A stretch of 64,000 bases of DNA from Oscillospiraceae bacterium (GTDB lineage: Bacteria; Bacillota; Clostridia; Oscillospirales; Ruminococcaceae), in contig JAUNSK010000008.1 of the NCBI GenBank assembly GCA_030539275.1, forward strand, positions 62,001 through 126,000, in the 5' to 3' direction. Positions 44,362-53,574 of the stretch are shown here, one piece after another. The translations under genes were made by a program, and so were the position numbers. Below the pieces are notes generated by a model, which saw only the letters and a program-made list of their open reading frames with translations, did no database searches and was not told the DNA's origin. Position 1 is the stretch's first letter, and each line of letters starts with the position of its first letter.

Positions 44362-46887
44362 ATGACAAACAACAAAGAAAACCTGACGGGACTTTCCTCG
44401 TCAGAAGCAAAAAAATTGCTGGAGCAATACGGAAAAAACGAACTGGCAGCACAGAAAAAAGAGAGTTTCATTAAAAAAATATTTCATATAGTCTGTGAGC
44501 CTATGTTTTTGCTGCTGATCGCTGCTGCAATTATTTATTTTATTCTTGGGGAACCAAGAGACGGCGCAATTATGCTGGTATTTGTTATCGGAATAATCAG
44601 CATAGATGTTATTCAGGAATGGAAAACAGACAAAACCCTGAACGCCTTAAAAGACCTTTCCGCCCCGCATGTTACAGTGATCCGTGATTCTCAGGAACAG
44701 CAGATCCCGAGCACTGAGCTTGTTCCGGGCGATCTTATGGTAATATGTGAAGGCGTTAAGATCCCTGCTGACGGCTGTGTTATTCAGTGTGCTGACCTGT
44801 GTGCAGATGAGTCGTCACTGACGGGAGAAGCACTCGGTGTATGGAAAACTCCTACAGACAACGTCTCTGCAAACGGCGAATATTTCAGACGTGATTACTG
44901 CTATGCCGGCACACTTGTTACACAGGGCACAGGTATAATCAGAGTCGAAAAAACAGGTTCACGCACTGAGTACGGTAAGATAGGGCTCGGAGTCGCTGCA
45001 GCTGTAAAGGAAGATACTCCTCTTCAGAAACAGACCGGGAAGCTTGTAACAACATGTGCAGTTATTGCCGGAATCCTGTTCATACTTGTAGGTGTATTCA
45101 CATGGTTTAATATTTCTGACCACAGTTTCGGTGACAGACTTATTGAAAGTATTCTGTCCGGCGTTACTCTCGCTATGGCTATGATCCCGGAGGAATTTCC
45201 TGTTATACTGACAGTGTTTCTTTCTATGGGGGCCTGGCGTCTGGCTAAGAAAAATTCACTTGTCAGAAAACTTCCGAGTGTCGAGACACTTGGTGCTGTC
45301 AGTGTACTCTGTGTAGATAAAACCGGAACTATAACAATGAACCAGATGACACTGCAGAAGACCTGGACAGCAAATTGTGATGAAAATACACTGCTTGAAA
45401 CTATGGGACTCGGATGTGAAACAGATGCCTATGATCCTATGGAAAAAGCTATGCTCGCTTACTGTGAAGAACATGATATTAAAAAGCAGGACCTGTTTTC
45501 AGGAGAACTGGTCACAGAGTATGCTTTTACAAATGAACTGAAGATGATGGGCCATGTATGGCGCAAAAACGAAAAACTCATTATTGCCGCAAAGGGCAGC
45601 CCGGAACGTATTCTGACGATATGTGATATAGACGATGAAGAACTTACGAAAGTAAAGAAGCAGATACAACTCTTGTCTTCAGAAGGTCTGCGTGTTATAG
45701 CAATAGCAAAAGGGACGCCTTCTGACGACACCATGATCCCAGCCTCACTTACTGACTGCCGTCTGACACTTCTCGGACTGGTCGGTCTTGAGGATCCGCC
45801 GCGTGAAAGTGTTAAAAAAGATATAGCTGTATGCAGCAAGGCCGGAATACGTGTAGTCATGATCACCGGCGACAACGGAATGACAGCAAGTGCGATCGCT
45901 AAAAAGGTCGGAATGCCAGACAGCGACAATATAATCACAGGTGACATGCTTGATAATATGAATGATGACGAACTTCGTAATGCTGTAAAGACCGTTTCCG
46001 TTTTTTCACGTGTAATTCCTGAACACAAAATGAGAATAGTCAAGGCCTTCAGAGAAAACGGTGAAATTACCGCGATGACAGGAGATGGCGTAAATGATGC
46101 ACCGGCGCTTAAAAATGCCGATATAGGTATTGCAATGGGCAAACGAGGAAGTGAGGTCTCACGTGAGGCCGCTGATCTTATTCTGCTTGATGATAACTTT
46201 ACAACAATAGTTGAAACCGTAAGAGACGGACGCAGGATCTATGACAATATAAGAAAAGCCGTAGGATATGTTTTTACCATTCATATTCCTATCGCATTTG
46301 CCTCTCTTCTCGCACCGTTTCTTGGCATTGCTCCCGGAGCACTGCTTCTGCTTCCTCTGCATGTAGTGCTTCTTGAGATCATGATAGACCCTACATGTTC
46401 TGTTGTACTTGAACGACAGCCTGCCGAAACAAACATTATGGACCGCTCGCCGAGAGATCCGAAAGAAAAAATGCTGTCGTCAGGGCTTCTTGTAAAAAGT
46501 GTTCTTCAGGGACTTTTTATTTTTGCGGCTTCGTTCGGATCATATTTTATTACGCTCGCAGGAGACCAGGTCAATGCTCCTGCTGCTCGCAGTATCGGTC
46601 TTACTGTTATTATGCTTGCAAACCTGTTTCTTGTTCAGGTTAACAGTTCTGACACAGATTATGCATTCCGCTGTGCGGCAAGACTTGTAAAAGACAAGAT
46701 AATGTGGGCCATTAATATAGGCACACTGATTCTTCTGGCAGTTATTCTTTATTCCCCGCTCAGCTCAGTACTGAAACTGTCTGCACTGTCTCCCTCTGCG
46801 CTTCTTGCCGCTTTCGGGCTCGCAGCTGTCAGCGTACTCTGGTATGATATCGTAAAGCTTATCAAAAAATCCGGAAAACTCAGATAA
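44362..46887 (+). CDS. P-type ATPase, predicted transition-metal exporter
   Basis: About 841 residues with a P2-like layout: N-terminal cation-ATPase domain, actuator with ESSLTGEALG, phosphorylation Asp319 in CVDKTGTITMN, the nucleotide-domain motif KGSPERIL, hinge MTGDGVNDAPAL, and six C-terminal helices. The M4 motif is IPEEFPV instead of PEGLP, and M6 reads LEIMIDPTCSVV, with no N/D-rich calcium site of the usual type. No CPx motif and no heavy-metal-associated domain. Start: ATG 44362 behind GGAGGT, not upstream codons. The NiCo riboswitch in its leader predicts Ni, Co or Fe as substrate. Confidence 0.9.
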   Translation: MTNNKENLTGLSSSEAKKLLEQYGKNELAAQKKESFIKKIFHIVCEPMFLLLIAAAIIYFILGEPRDGAIMLVFVIGIISIDVIQEWKTDKTLNALKDLSAPHVTVIRDSQEQQIPSTELVPGDLMVICEGVKIPADGCVIQCADLCADESSLTGEALGVWKTPTDNVSANGEYFRRDYCYAGTLVTQGTGIIRVEKTGSRTEYGKIGLGVAAAVKEDTPLQKQTGKLVTTCAVIAGILFILVGVFTWFNISDHSFGDRLIESILSGVTLAMAMIPEEFPVILTVFLSMGAWRLAKKNSLVRKLPSVETLGAVSVLCVDKTGTITMNQMTLQKTWTANCDENTLLETMGLGCETDAYDPMEKAMLAYCEEHDIKKQDLFSGELVTEYAFTNELKMMGHVWRKNEKLIIAAKGSPERILTICDIDDEELTKVKKQIQLLSSEGLRVIAIAKGTPSDDTMIPASLTDCRLTLLGLVGLEDPPRESVKKDIAVCSKAGIRVVMITGDNGMTASAIAKKVGMPDSDNIITGDMLDNMNDDELRNAVKTVSVFSRVIPEHKMRIVKAFRENGEITAMTGDGVNDAPALKNADIGIAMGKRGSEVSREAADLILLDDNFTTIVETVRDGRRIYDNIRKAVGYVFTIHIPIAFASLLAPFLGIAPGALLLLPLHVVLLEIMIDPTCSVVLERQPAETNIMDRSPRDPKEKMLSSGLLVKSVLQGLFIFAASFGSYFITLAGDQVNAPAARSIGLTVIMLANLFLVQVNSSDTDYAFRCAARLVKDKIMWAINIGTLILLAVILYSPLSSVLKLSALSPSALLAAFGLAAVSVLWYDIVKLIKKSGKLR

Positions 46888-46903
46888 ACACCACTTAAAA
46901 ATC

Positions 46904-46946
46904 AATAAGCTCTGCAGTTTACACTCACTGCAGAGCTTATTTTTTA
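46904..46946. terminator. Bidirectional rho-independent terminator
   Basis: AATAAGCTCTGCAG (46904-46917) pairs perfectly with CTGCAGAGCTTATT (46928-46941), followed by T's on the plus strand. It ends the ATPase gene and the convergent small-protein gene. Confidence 0.9.
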
Positions 46947-47147
46947 CTTTTTTTTATCATATGGACTGCGTTTTTTACCCAAACAATATCCGTTATAAGC
47001 TATACCCAGCATCATTAAGACAACACTTAATATCATAAGAGGATAAGCTGCTGCATCAGGTACTTCTGCAATAAATCTGTTTATTACACTATAGATAAAA
47101 AATATCAGAAGACCTGCCGGAGAACAAAAAGATAAAAATTTTTTCAT
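46944..47147 (-). CDS. Small two-helix membrane protein
   Basis: 67 residues: a helix from ~10-26 (AGLLIFFIYSVINRFI), a helix from ~35-56 (YPLMILSVVLMMLGIAYNGY) and a basic tail (KKRSPYDKKK). I do not recognise a family. It is the last gene of a three-gene operon with an XRE regulator and another membrane protein, and begins 17 bases after that gene. Confidence 0.65.
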   Translation of the reverse strand: MKKFLSFCSPAGLLIFFIYSVINRFIAEVPDAAAYPLMILSVVLMMLGIAYNGYCLGKKRSPYDKKK

Positions 47148-47163
47148 ATCATATCGCCTCTCT

Positions 47164-47601
47164 CTACATTTTTTTAATATATATAAACTTTACTGCTAAA
47201 CTTACAGAAAGCTGAACTATTGCTGCTGCAACAAGTGTGATGAATATTGTTGTGTCAACGTAACCTAAAATTATTCCTGCTGTTATCATAAGTACAGATG
47301 TAACAGGAAGTATCGGTATACCGGCTTTTGATCTGATCGCCTTCATCCTTTCATCGTTCTCCCTGTTATATTCGAGCCTGAGTTTTTTTTCGTCTTTTAG
47401 AGTAGATATATATCTGCTCATCATCAGTGCACCGCAAAATCCGAGAGATACTGCAGCTCCCGTTTCAAAACCGTGCATCATGCTGTCCCTGGAATGTGCA
47501 TCAGCAAAAAATACATCATAGACAATAGCAGCCACAGACAGCGCAACAAGTACAGCAAACAGAAAAATTCTGATTTTTAGTTTCTTTTTATAGTTTTCCA
47601 T
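47164..47601 (-). CDS. Membrane protein of XRE-linked operon (four helices)
   Basis: About 145 residues: two N-terminal helices, a charged middle (KLRLEYNRENDERMKAIRSK) and two C-terminal helices. The NDERMxxIRxKAG motif is typical of small DUF2178-like membrane proteins that sit beside XRE regulators in Firmicutes. Start ATG 47601 (GGAGAAGGTAAGG upstream) overlaps the regulator gene by 14 bases. Function unknown; these pairs may tune membrane stress responses. Confidence 0.75.
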   Translation of the reverse strand: MENYKKKLKIRIFLFAVLVALSVAAIVYDVFFADAHSRDSMMHGFETGAAVSLGFCGALMMSRYISTLKDEKKLRLEYNRENDERMKAIRSKAGIPILPVTSVLMITAGIILGYVDTTIFITLVAAAIVQLSVSLAVKFIYIKKM

Positions 47602-47812
47602 CCTTACCTTCTCCTTCGTACTCTGAAAAGTCAAAAACATCTTCGATAATCATGTCAAAATACTTCGCTATCTTATATGCAAGCGGCAGTGAGGCTGTAT
47701 ACTTTCCGACTTCAATAGATGTAATTGTCTGTCTTGTAACCCCTACTGCCAGGGCCAGCTCTTCCTGCGATATTTTTCTTTGCTTTCGCAGCTGCGCTAT
47801 TTTACTTTTCAT
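47588..47812 (-). CDS. XRE/Cro-CI family transcriptional regulator
   Basis: About 74 residues, nearly all helix-turn-helix: KIAQLRKQRKISQEELA, VGVTRQTITSIEVGKYTASL and a short tail. I set the start at ATG 47812 (AAGGAG upstream); codons further out lie in the promoter region. It probably represses its own operon through the palindrome over its -10 box. Confidence 0.9.
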   Translation of the reverse strand: MKSKIAQLRKQRKISQEELALAVGVTRQTITSIEVGKYTASLPLAYKIAKYFDMIIEDVFDFSEYEGEGKDGKL

Positions 47813-47848
47813 TATGCTTCTCCTTTCTGCAATGTTAGCTTTGCAAAG

Positions 47849-47879
47849 ATAGTATAGCATACTATGCATTTTATGTCAA
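47849..47879 (-). promoter_or_regulatory. Promoter and palindromic operator of the XRE operon
   Basis: Minus strand TTGACA (47874-47879), 17 bases, TATACT (47851-47856). ATAGTAT-AGC-ATACTAT (47849-47865) is a perfect 7-3-7 palindrome covering the -10. TTTGCAAA-type boxes flank both sides. Confidence 0.75.
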
Positions 47880-47897
47880 GTATGCTTTGCAAAAATA

Positions 47898-47954
47898 AAT
47901 AACGAAAATCCCTGTCCTTAATGCAGTGCATTGAGAACAGGGATTTTTGTTATT
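47898..47954. terminator. Long hairpin between divergent genes
   Basis: AATAACGAAAATCCCTGT (47898-47915) pairs almost perfectly with 47937-47954, with a nested AATGCA/GCATT loop stem and T's after the 3' arm. It looks like a strong terminator, yet the gene on its left is read away from it and LacI starts 240 bases to the right. It may be a relic of a lost gene or insulate the two promoters. Confidence 0.6.
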
Positions 47955-48114
47955 TATAAAAGATGAAGTTTTGGAAAAAATCCTGTATTAGATCTGTTAT
48001 TATTGTATCATAAAGTTTTAGATATGTCAACTAAATTGAAGCAATTTCAAAAGATTATTTTTGTGGGTTTTTATTGCAAACATATTATTATGAAGATTAT
48101 TTTAAGCTGCATTA

Positions 48115-48159
48115 TTGAAATATGTGAAATAACATGATACAATAATGAAATCAGTTTCA
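48115..48159 (+). promoter_or_regulatory. scrR promoter and operator
   Basis: TTGAAA (48115-48120), 17 bases, TACAAT (48138-48143). TGAAATCAGTTTCA at 48146-48159, immediately downstream, is a LacI-style inverted repeat (TGAAA/TTTCA). The identical 14-mer occurs at the PTS promoter. Confidence 0.8.
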
Positions 48160-48194
48160 CAATAAATAATGTGTTGTATTAAGGAGATAATATT

Positions 48195-49181
48195 ATGAAT
48201 ATAACAGAGTTTTCAAAAATAGCTCAGGTATCAAAATCAGCTGTAAGCAGATATTTCAACAACGGATATCTGAGCCAGGACAAAAGAGAAAAAATTGAAG
48301 AGGCAATAAGAACTACCGGATACTGTCCGAGCATTCAGGCACAGACTATAAGAACAAGAAAAACTAAGCTTGTCGGTGTAATAATTCCGAAACTGTCCAG
48401 TGAAAGCTGTGCTAAAGTTACAGAAGGAATAAGTGAGATCCTGAGTGAGGAAGGCTATCAGATCCTGCTTGCAAACACGGCAAATGATCCTGAAAAAGAA
48501 ATTGAATATCTTGATCTTTTCAGACAAAACAGAGTTGACGGAGTCATTTTTCTTGCAACTGTATTTTCGCAGGCACATCATACCCTTCTTCGTAAGATGA
48601 GGATACCTGTAATTATCGTAGGTCAGCAGTATAAAGGTTATAACTGTGTATGTCATGATGACTACGGAGCAGCTCATGCCCTGACAACTCTGATGATCTC
48701 AAAGGGTTCATCAAACCCTGCATTTCTTGGTGTCACAAACGAAGACATTTCAGCCGGACTGTCAAGAAAAGAAGGATTTATACAAGCCGTAAAGGATGCA
48801 GGCATTGCTATTGGTGCATCAAATATAGGGCTGTCCGATTTTACTATGGAATCAGGTTATGTACAGACAAAACGTATGCTGAGTACTGCTCTGAGACCGG
48901 ACTGCCTGTTATGTGCAACTGACAATATTGCTCTGGGTGCTATGCAGTACTGCAGAGAAAAACATATCAGTATACCTGGTGACATAATGATAGCAGCATT
49001 TGGTGATAATAAAATTGACAGAGTTACAGAAGTATCCCTGACCTCAGCACATCTGCACTATACCACCAGCGGCCGTGATGCAGCACAGATGCTTCTTCTG
49101 AATCTGAGGACAAATGAAACAGTTCCTAAGATACTTAAGCTTGATTATGAAATTATTGAACGCCAGTCAACACAAAAATAA
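48195..49181 (+). CDS. scrR: LacI-family sucrose-operon repressor
   Basis: 328 residues. The N-terminal HTH (ITEFSKIAQVSKSAVSRYFN) and hinge are followed by a periplasmic-binding-like domain starting KLVGVIIPKLSSES and ending near FGDNKIDRVTEVSLTS. The same operator is present at its own promoter and the downstream PTS promoter, so it likely represses both. Sucrose, sucrose-6-phosphate or fructose would be typical inducers of ScrR-type proteins. The symbol rests on context. Confidence 0.85.
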   Translation: MNITEFSKIAQVSKSAVSRYFNNGYLSQDKREKIEEAIRTTGYCPSIQAQTIRTRKTKLVGVIIPKLSSESCAKVTEGISEILSEEGYQILLANTANDPEKEIEYLDLFRQNRVDGVIFLATVFSQAHHTLLRKMRIPVIIVGQQYKGYNCVCHDDYGAAHALTTLMISKGSSNPAFLGVTNEDISAGLSRKEGFIQAVKDAGIAIGASNIGLSDFTMESGYVQTKRMLSTALRPDCLLCATDNIALGAMQYCREKHISIPGDIMIAAFGDNKIDRVTEVSLTSAHLHYTTSGRDAAQMLLLNLRTNETVPKILKLDYEIIERQSTQK

Positions 49182-49249
49182 AAATGCTCCGACACTGAAA
49201 CTATGTGAAACCGATAATTTAAATTTTGTAACTTCATAAATTATAGCAA

Positions 49250-49304
49250 TAGACATATAATCTTTACTTTGATATAATATAAGCATGATATGAAATCAGT
49301 TTCA
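49250..49304 (+). promoter_or_regulatory. scrA operon promoter and operator
   Basis: TAGACA (49250-49255), 17 bases, perfect TATAAT (49273-49278). TGAAATCAGTTTCA at 49291-49304 is identical to the operator of the regulator gene. Confidence 0.85.
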
Positions 49305-49344
49305 TATAATTATGAAACAGTTAAATGAAGGAAGGGATCAGAAT

Positions 49345-51237
49345 ATGAATTACAATGCATGTGCAAAGGATATTCTCTCTGCCATCGGCGGAAAAGAAAA
49401 CATAGTCAGTGCCGCACACTGTGCAACCAGACTGAGGCTTGTAATAGCAAATGATGAAAAGGTCAACAAAAATAAACTTGAAAATACTGACGGAGTCAAG
49501 GGTGTATTTTCAGCATCCGGTCAGCTTCAGGTCATTATAGGAACCGGAGCAGTAAATAAGGTTTATGATGAGTTTATATCTCAGGCAGGAATTGCAGGAG
49601 GTACGAAGGAAACTGTAAAACAGGCGGCGATGAGCAAAGCACCATGGTACAAACGTGCAGTAAAAACTCTTGGTGATATATTTGTCCCAATTATCCCTGC
49701 CATAGTTGCCAGCGGACTTCTTATGGGACTTCTTGAAGGCTTTACAAACTTATTCCCGTCACTGCTTCAGAGTGACACATATACAGTTTTCCATCTGTTC
49801 AGCAATACAGCCTTCGTCTTTCTCCCGATCCTGATTGCAGTCAGTGCTGCAAAAACATTCGGAGGCAATCCTTATCTGGGTGCTGTAATCGGAATGATCA
49901 TGATCCATCCTGATCTTCTTAATGCATGGAGCGTGGCGGGTGCGGAAAGTGTTCCGACAGCCGGTGTCTGGTTCGGACTTTATGATATCAATCTTGTCGG
50001 ATACCAGGGGCATGTTATTCCGGTTGTGATTGCAGTATGGTTTATGAGTTTTATAGAAAAACGTCTTCACAGGATCGTCCCTGAAATCCTGGACCTGTTT
50101 ATAACCCCGCTTGTAACTGTACTTGTAACAGGTTATCTTACACTTACAGTTTTCGGTCCTGTATTCAGCTGGCTGGAAAACGGTATTTTATCAAGTGTCA
50201 AGTGGCTCATCGCAATTCCGTTCGGAATCGGCAGCGCACTCTGCGGCGCAATATATGCACCTACTGTAGTCGGAGGAATCCACCATATGTACAATGCACT
50301 TGAAGCCGGAATGCTCAGTGCTGACGGAGTAAACAAGTGGATGCCTATTGCAACTGCAGCAAACGTAGCACAGGGTGCAGCTGCACTTGCATTCAGTATA
50401 AGAACTTCAGACCGCAAACAGAAGGCTGTTGCTCTGCCTGCATCTCTTTCGGCATTTCTCGGAATTACTGAACCTGCTATATTTGGTGTAAACTTAAGAT
50501 TTATGCGTCCGTTTATTGCAGGCTGCATCGGCGGTGCTGCCGGCGGTCTTGTTGCAGGTCTGTTTAGTGTAGGAGCTACTGCATATGGCATCACCGGTGT
50601 ATTCGGAGTTCTCATTACAACAAATAATATTCTTCAGTACCTTCTTGTTATGGGTGTATCATTTGCAGTTTCATTTATACTCACACTGTTTCTTTATAAA
50701 AAAGAAAATCACCAGCCTCAGGAAAATACAGAAAATGTGCAGCCTGTCAAGGTTTCAGCTGACACTTCCGACAGTGATCCTCTCAGTATAAGCTCACCAC
50801 TTACCGGAAACGCTGTATTTCTCTCCGATGTTCCGGATCCGACATTCTCTGAAGGAATTCTTGGCCTTGGTGCAGCGGTTGAACCGCTTGAGGGAAAAGT
50901 CTGCGCACCATGCAAAGCGACAGTGTCAACACTTTTTGATACTCATCATGCGATCGGACTTACTCTTGAAAACGGTGCGGAGCTTCTCATTCATATAGGC
51001 ATCAATACAGTCGAGCTCAACGGTGAAGGCTTTACAGCACTTGTAAATGAAGGTGAGAGCGTTGAGGCAGGACAGACACTGATCACATTTGATCCTGATT
51101 TTATTGCTTCAAAGGGATATAAAACAATAACACCTGTCATAGTAACAAATCCTGATGAATTCTCGGAAATATCCCAGGCAGGCACAGGCAGCATTAATGT
51201 GCTTGAGAAGCTGATTTTATTGAAACAGGAGAAATAA
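49345..51237 (+). CDS. scrA: Sucrose-type PTS Enzyme IIBCA
   Basis: About 630 residues in B-C-A order. IIB has phospho-Cys26 in SAAHCATRLRLV. IIC is a ten-helix Glc-family permease with FLGITEPAIFGVNLRF. A linker leads to IIA with the phosphohistidine in ELLIHIGINTVEL. Start ATG 49345 with GAAGGAAGGG upstream. It imports and phosphorylates sucrose to sucrose-6-phosphate using phosphate from the HPr and EI encoded downstream. Sucrose specificity is inferred from the family and from the GH32 and fructokinase genes that follow. Confidence 0.92.
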   Translation: MNYNACAKDILSAIGGKENIVSAAHCATRLRLVIANDEKVNKNKLENTDGVKGVFSASGQLQVIIGTGAVNKVYDEFISQAGIAGGTKETVKQAAMSKAPWYKRAVKTLGDIFVPIIPAIVASGLLMGLLEGFTNLFPSLLQSDTYTVFHLFSNTAFVFLPILIAVSAAKTFGGNPYLGAVIGMIMIHPDLLNAWSVAGAESVPTAGVWFGLYDINLVGYQGHVIPVVIAVWFMSFIEKRLHRIVPEILDLFITPLVTVLVTGYLTLTVFGPVFSWLENGILSSVKWLIAIPFGIGSALCGAIYAPTVVGGIHHMYNALEAGMLSADGVNKWMPIATAANVAQGAAALAFSIRTSDRKQKAVALPASLSAFLGITEPAIFGVNLRFMRPFIAGCIGGAAGGLVAGLFSVGATAYGITGVFGVLITTNNILQYLLVMGVSFAVSFILTLFLYKKENHQPQENTENVQPVKVSADTSDSDPLSISSPLTGNAVFLSDVPDPTFSEGILGLGAAVEPLEGKVCAPCKATVSTLFDTHHAIGLTLENGAELLIHIGINTVELNGEGFTALVNEGESVEAGQTLITFDPDFIASKGYKTITPVIVTNPDEFSEISQAGTGSINVLEKLILLKQEK

Positions 51238-51238
51238 T

Positions 51239-52597
51239 ATGAAAAATAACTGGCGTCAGACCTTCCATCCCGAGCCACACTCAGGCTGGATGAATGACCC
51301 CAACGGCTTATGCTGGTATAAAGGTGAATATCATGTATTTTTTCAGTATTCACCTGACAGCACAGACGGCAGCACATCTAAGTACTGGGGACATTACACA
51401 AGCAGTGATCTTATAAACTGGACATTTCATGGGGCTGCAGTCGCACCTGATACTGAGTATGACAAAAATGGAGCATATTCAGGATGTGCCGTCATAACAG
51501 ATGAAAGGATGCATCTGTTTTATACAGGAAACGTAAAATACGAAGGCAGTCATGACTATATCACAAGCGGACGCGGCGCGAATGTTATCCATATTGCCTC
51601 AGAAGATCCGTATTCATTTGATAAAAAACAGGTCCTTCTCAGAAACATCGACTATCCGTCCTTCTGTTCATGTCATGTACGTGATCCGAAGATCTGGTCA
51701 GACGGCCAAACATGGTACATGGTTCTGGGTGCCAGAACACTCAGTGATGAGGGCTGCGTATTAATATATAAATCAGATAATCTCCTTACATGGCTGTATG
51801 ACAGGGTTATTACAAAGGAAAACTTCGGTTACATGTGGGAATGTCCTGATTATTTTGAACTCTCTGATAAAAAATTTCTCAGCATATCTCCTCAGGGACT
51901 GACTCATCAGAAAACAAAATTTCAGAATGTCTATCAGTCCGGATGGTTCGATATTACTGAAAAAGACCATCACATGGTTCCCGGTAAATTTCATGAATGG
52001 GATATGGGTTTTGATTTTTATGCACCGCAGTCATTTGAAGCGCCTGATTCAAGGCGTCTTATGATAGGATGGATGGGGCTTCCTGATATCCCATATGAAA
52101 ATCCTACTGTTGCCTGCGGCTGGCAGCACTGCCTTACATGTGTCCGTGAAATAACCTGTGACGACAACGGAAATCTCCTTCAGGCTCCGGTTAAGGAACT
52201 GAAAAAACTCAGGTGCTCACAGACAGATCTTTCTGCTGATGAAACCGTACTTGTCAGCCTGCCTTTTGAACTTGAAGCCTCGCCTCAGGGTGAGTTCTCC
52301 ATAACAATTGATAATGGTCTGATTATAGAGTATAATAATTCCGATGGATTATTCAGACTCCAGTTCACAGACAAATCACTGGGAGGCGGCAGAGATACAC
52401 GTCTTTGTGAAATAAACAGATGCAGCAGTGTACATGTTCTTTGTGATAAGTCAAGCATCGAAATTTTTCTAAATAACGGAAGTACAGTACTGAGCTCCCG
52501 GATTTATCCAGAGGATGAATCAGTCAGGCTTACAATAAACAGAACAGACGCAGTATTGTGGAATCTAAGAAAGAAGGAGGTAGTCAGTAATGAATAA
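51239..52597 (+). CDS. scrB: Sucrose-6-phosphate hydrolase (GH32)
   Basis: 452 residues. The five-blade beta-propeller has the three catalytic signatures: nucleophile in GWMNDPNGLCWYKG, transition-state Asp in CHVRDPKIW and acid/base Glu in MWECPDYFE. A C-terminal beta-sandwich follows. It cleaves sucrose-6-phosphate to glucose-6-phosphate and fructose. It starts one base after scrA with AGGAG upstream; its end overlaps the fructokinase start. Confidence 0.93.
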   Translation: MKNNWRQTFHPEPHSGWMNDPNGLCWYKGEYHVFFQYSPDSTDGSTSKYWGHYTSSDLINWTFHGAAVAPDTEYDKNGAYSGCAVITDERMHLFYTGNVKYEGSHDYITSGRGANVIHIASEDPYSFDKKQVLLRNIDYPSFCSCHVRDPKIWSDGQTWYMVLGARTLSDEGCVLIYKSDNLLTWLYDRVITKENFGYMWECPDYFELSDKKFLSISPQGLTHQKTKFQNVYQSGWFDITEKDHHMVPGKFHEWDMGFDFYAPQSFEAPDSRRLMIGWMGLPDIPYENPTVACGWQHCLTCVREITCDDNGNLLQAPVKELKKLRCSQTDLSADETVLVSLPFELEASPQGEFSITIDNGLIIEYNNSDGLFRLQFTDKSLGGGRDTRLCEINRCSSVHVLCDKSSIEIFLNNGSTVLSSRIYPEDESVRLTINRTDAVLWNLRKKEVVSNE

Positions 52598-53549
52598 AAC
52601 ACTGCTGGCAATCGGTGAAGCACTGATAGATTTTATTCCTGCCCAGACAGGCTGTAAGTTCAGTGAAGTGAAAAGCTTTTCTCCTGCCCTTGGCGGTGCA
52701 CCTGCAAATGTGTGCGGTGCATATGCAAAGCTCGGGGGAAAATCAAAGATAATTACACAGCTTGGCTGTGACCCTTTCGGTTATAAAATAAAAGATGAAC
52801 TAGAATCCTCAGGGATCGATACTTCATGTGTCAGTATGACGAACAAAGCAAATACTGCACTCGCATTTGTAAGCCTTGAAAAAAACGGTGACAGAACATT
52901 TTCATTTTACAGAAATCCGTCGGCTGATATGCTTTTTGACAAGTCTCAGGTCAGTTCATCATGGTTTGATGATGCATATGCACTTCATTTCTGCAGTGTT
53001 TCACTCGGAAGATTTCCAATGCGTGATGCACACCTGACTGCAATACAATATGCCAGAGAAAGCGGCGCTCTTATCAGCTTTGACCCGAATCTCAGAACAC
53101 AGCTGTGGGATGATAAAGAAGATCTTAAGAAAACGGTATCTGAGTTTATCCCTCAGTCCGATATACTCAAAATATCAGACGAAGAACTTGAGTTTATTAC
53201 AGGCAAAAAAAATATAGAAGATGCGCTTGACAGTCTTTTTATAGAAAACGTGAAGCTTGTCATCTATACATGCGGTGCTGACGGTGCATATGCTTATACC
53301 GGAAAAGCAAAAGCTTATGCTGAGTCTTATAAAGTCAAAGCATTTGATACAACCGGTGCCGGAGATGGTTTTATAGGATCATTTTTATGGAGTCTCAGTG
53401 CACGCGGCATTTCTTCTGACAATCTGTCTGATATTTCACAGGAAACCCTCAGAGAATGCCTTATGTATTCAAACAAATTCTGCTCACTCAGCGTACAGTC
53501 CCCAGGAGCAATAGCCTCATACCCAGAACCAGACAAAATAAATATTTAA
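52590..53549 (+). CDS. scrK: Fructokinase (PfkB family)
   Basis: 319 residues. GEALIDFIP and GGAPANVCGAYAKLGG near the start, catalytic Asp in FDTTGAGDGFIGSFLW. It phosphorylates the fructose released by the GH32 enzyme. GGAGG lies upstream of the ATG within the scrB end, so translation is coupled. Confidence 0.92.
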   Translation: MNKTLLAIGEALIDFIPAQTGCKFSEVKSFSPALGGAPANVCGAYAKLGGKSKIITQLGCDPFGYKIKDELESSGIDTSCVSMTNKANTALAFVSLEKNGDRTFSFYRNPSADMLFDKSQVSSSWFDDAYALHFCSVSLGRFPMRDAHLTAIQYARESGALISFDPNLRTQLWDDKEDLKKTVSEFIPQSDILKISDEELEFITGKKNIEDALDSLFIENVKLVIYTCGADGAYAYTGKAKAYAESYKVKAFDTTGAGDGFIGSFLWSLSARGISSDNLSDISQETLRECLMYSNKFCSLSVQSPGAIASYPEPDKINI

Positions 53550-53574
53550 ACATAATTTTATAAGGAGAATTATT

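Noticed and set aside
45459-46142. A 227-codon minus-strand open frame inside the P-type ATPase gene
   Set aside because: It mirrors a strongly conserved coding region, has low-complexity Ser/Ile-rich composition, and lacks a ribosome-binding site. It is a shadow frame.
50133-50615. A 160-codon minus-strand open frame inside scrA
   Set aside because: Ala/Pro-rich reverse reading of the conserved IIC domain with no start signal.
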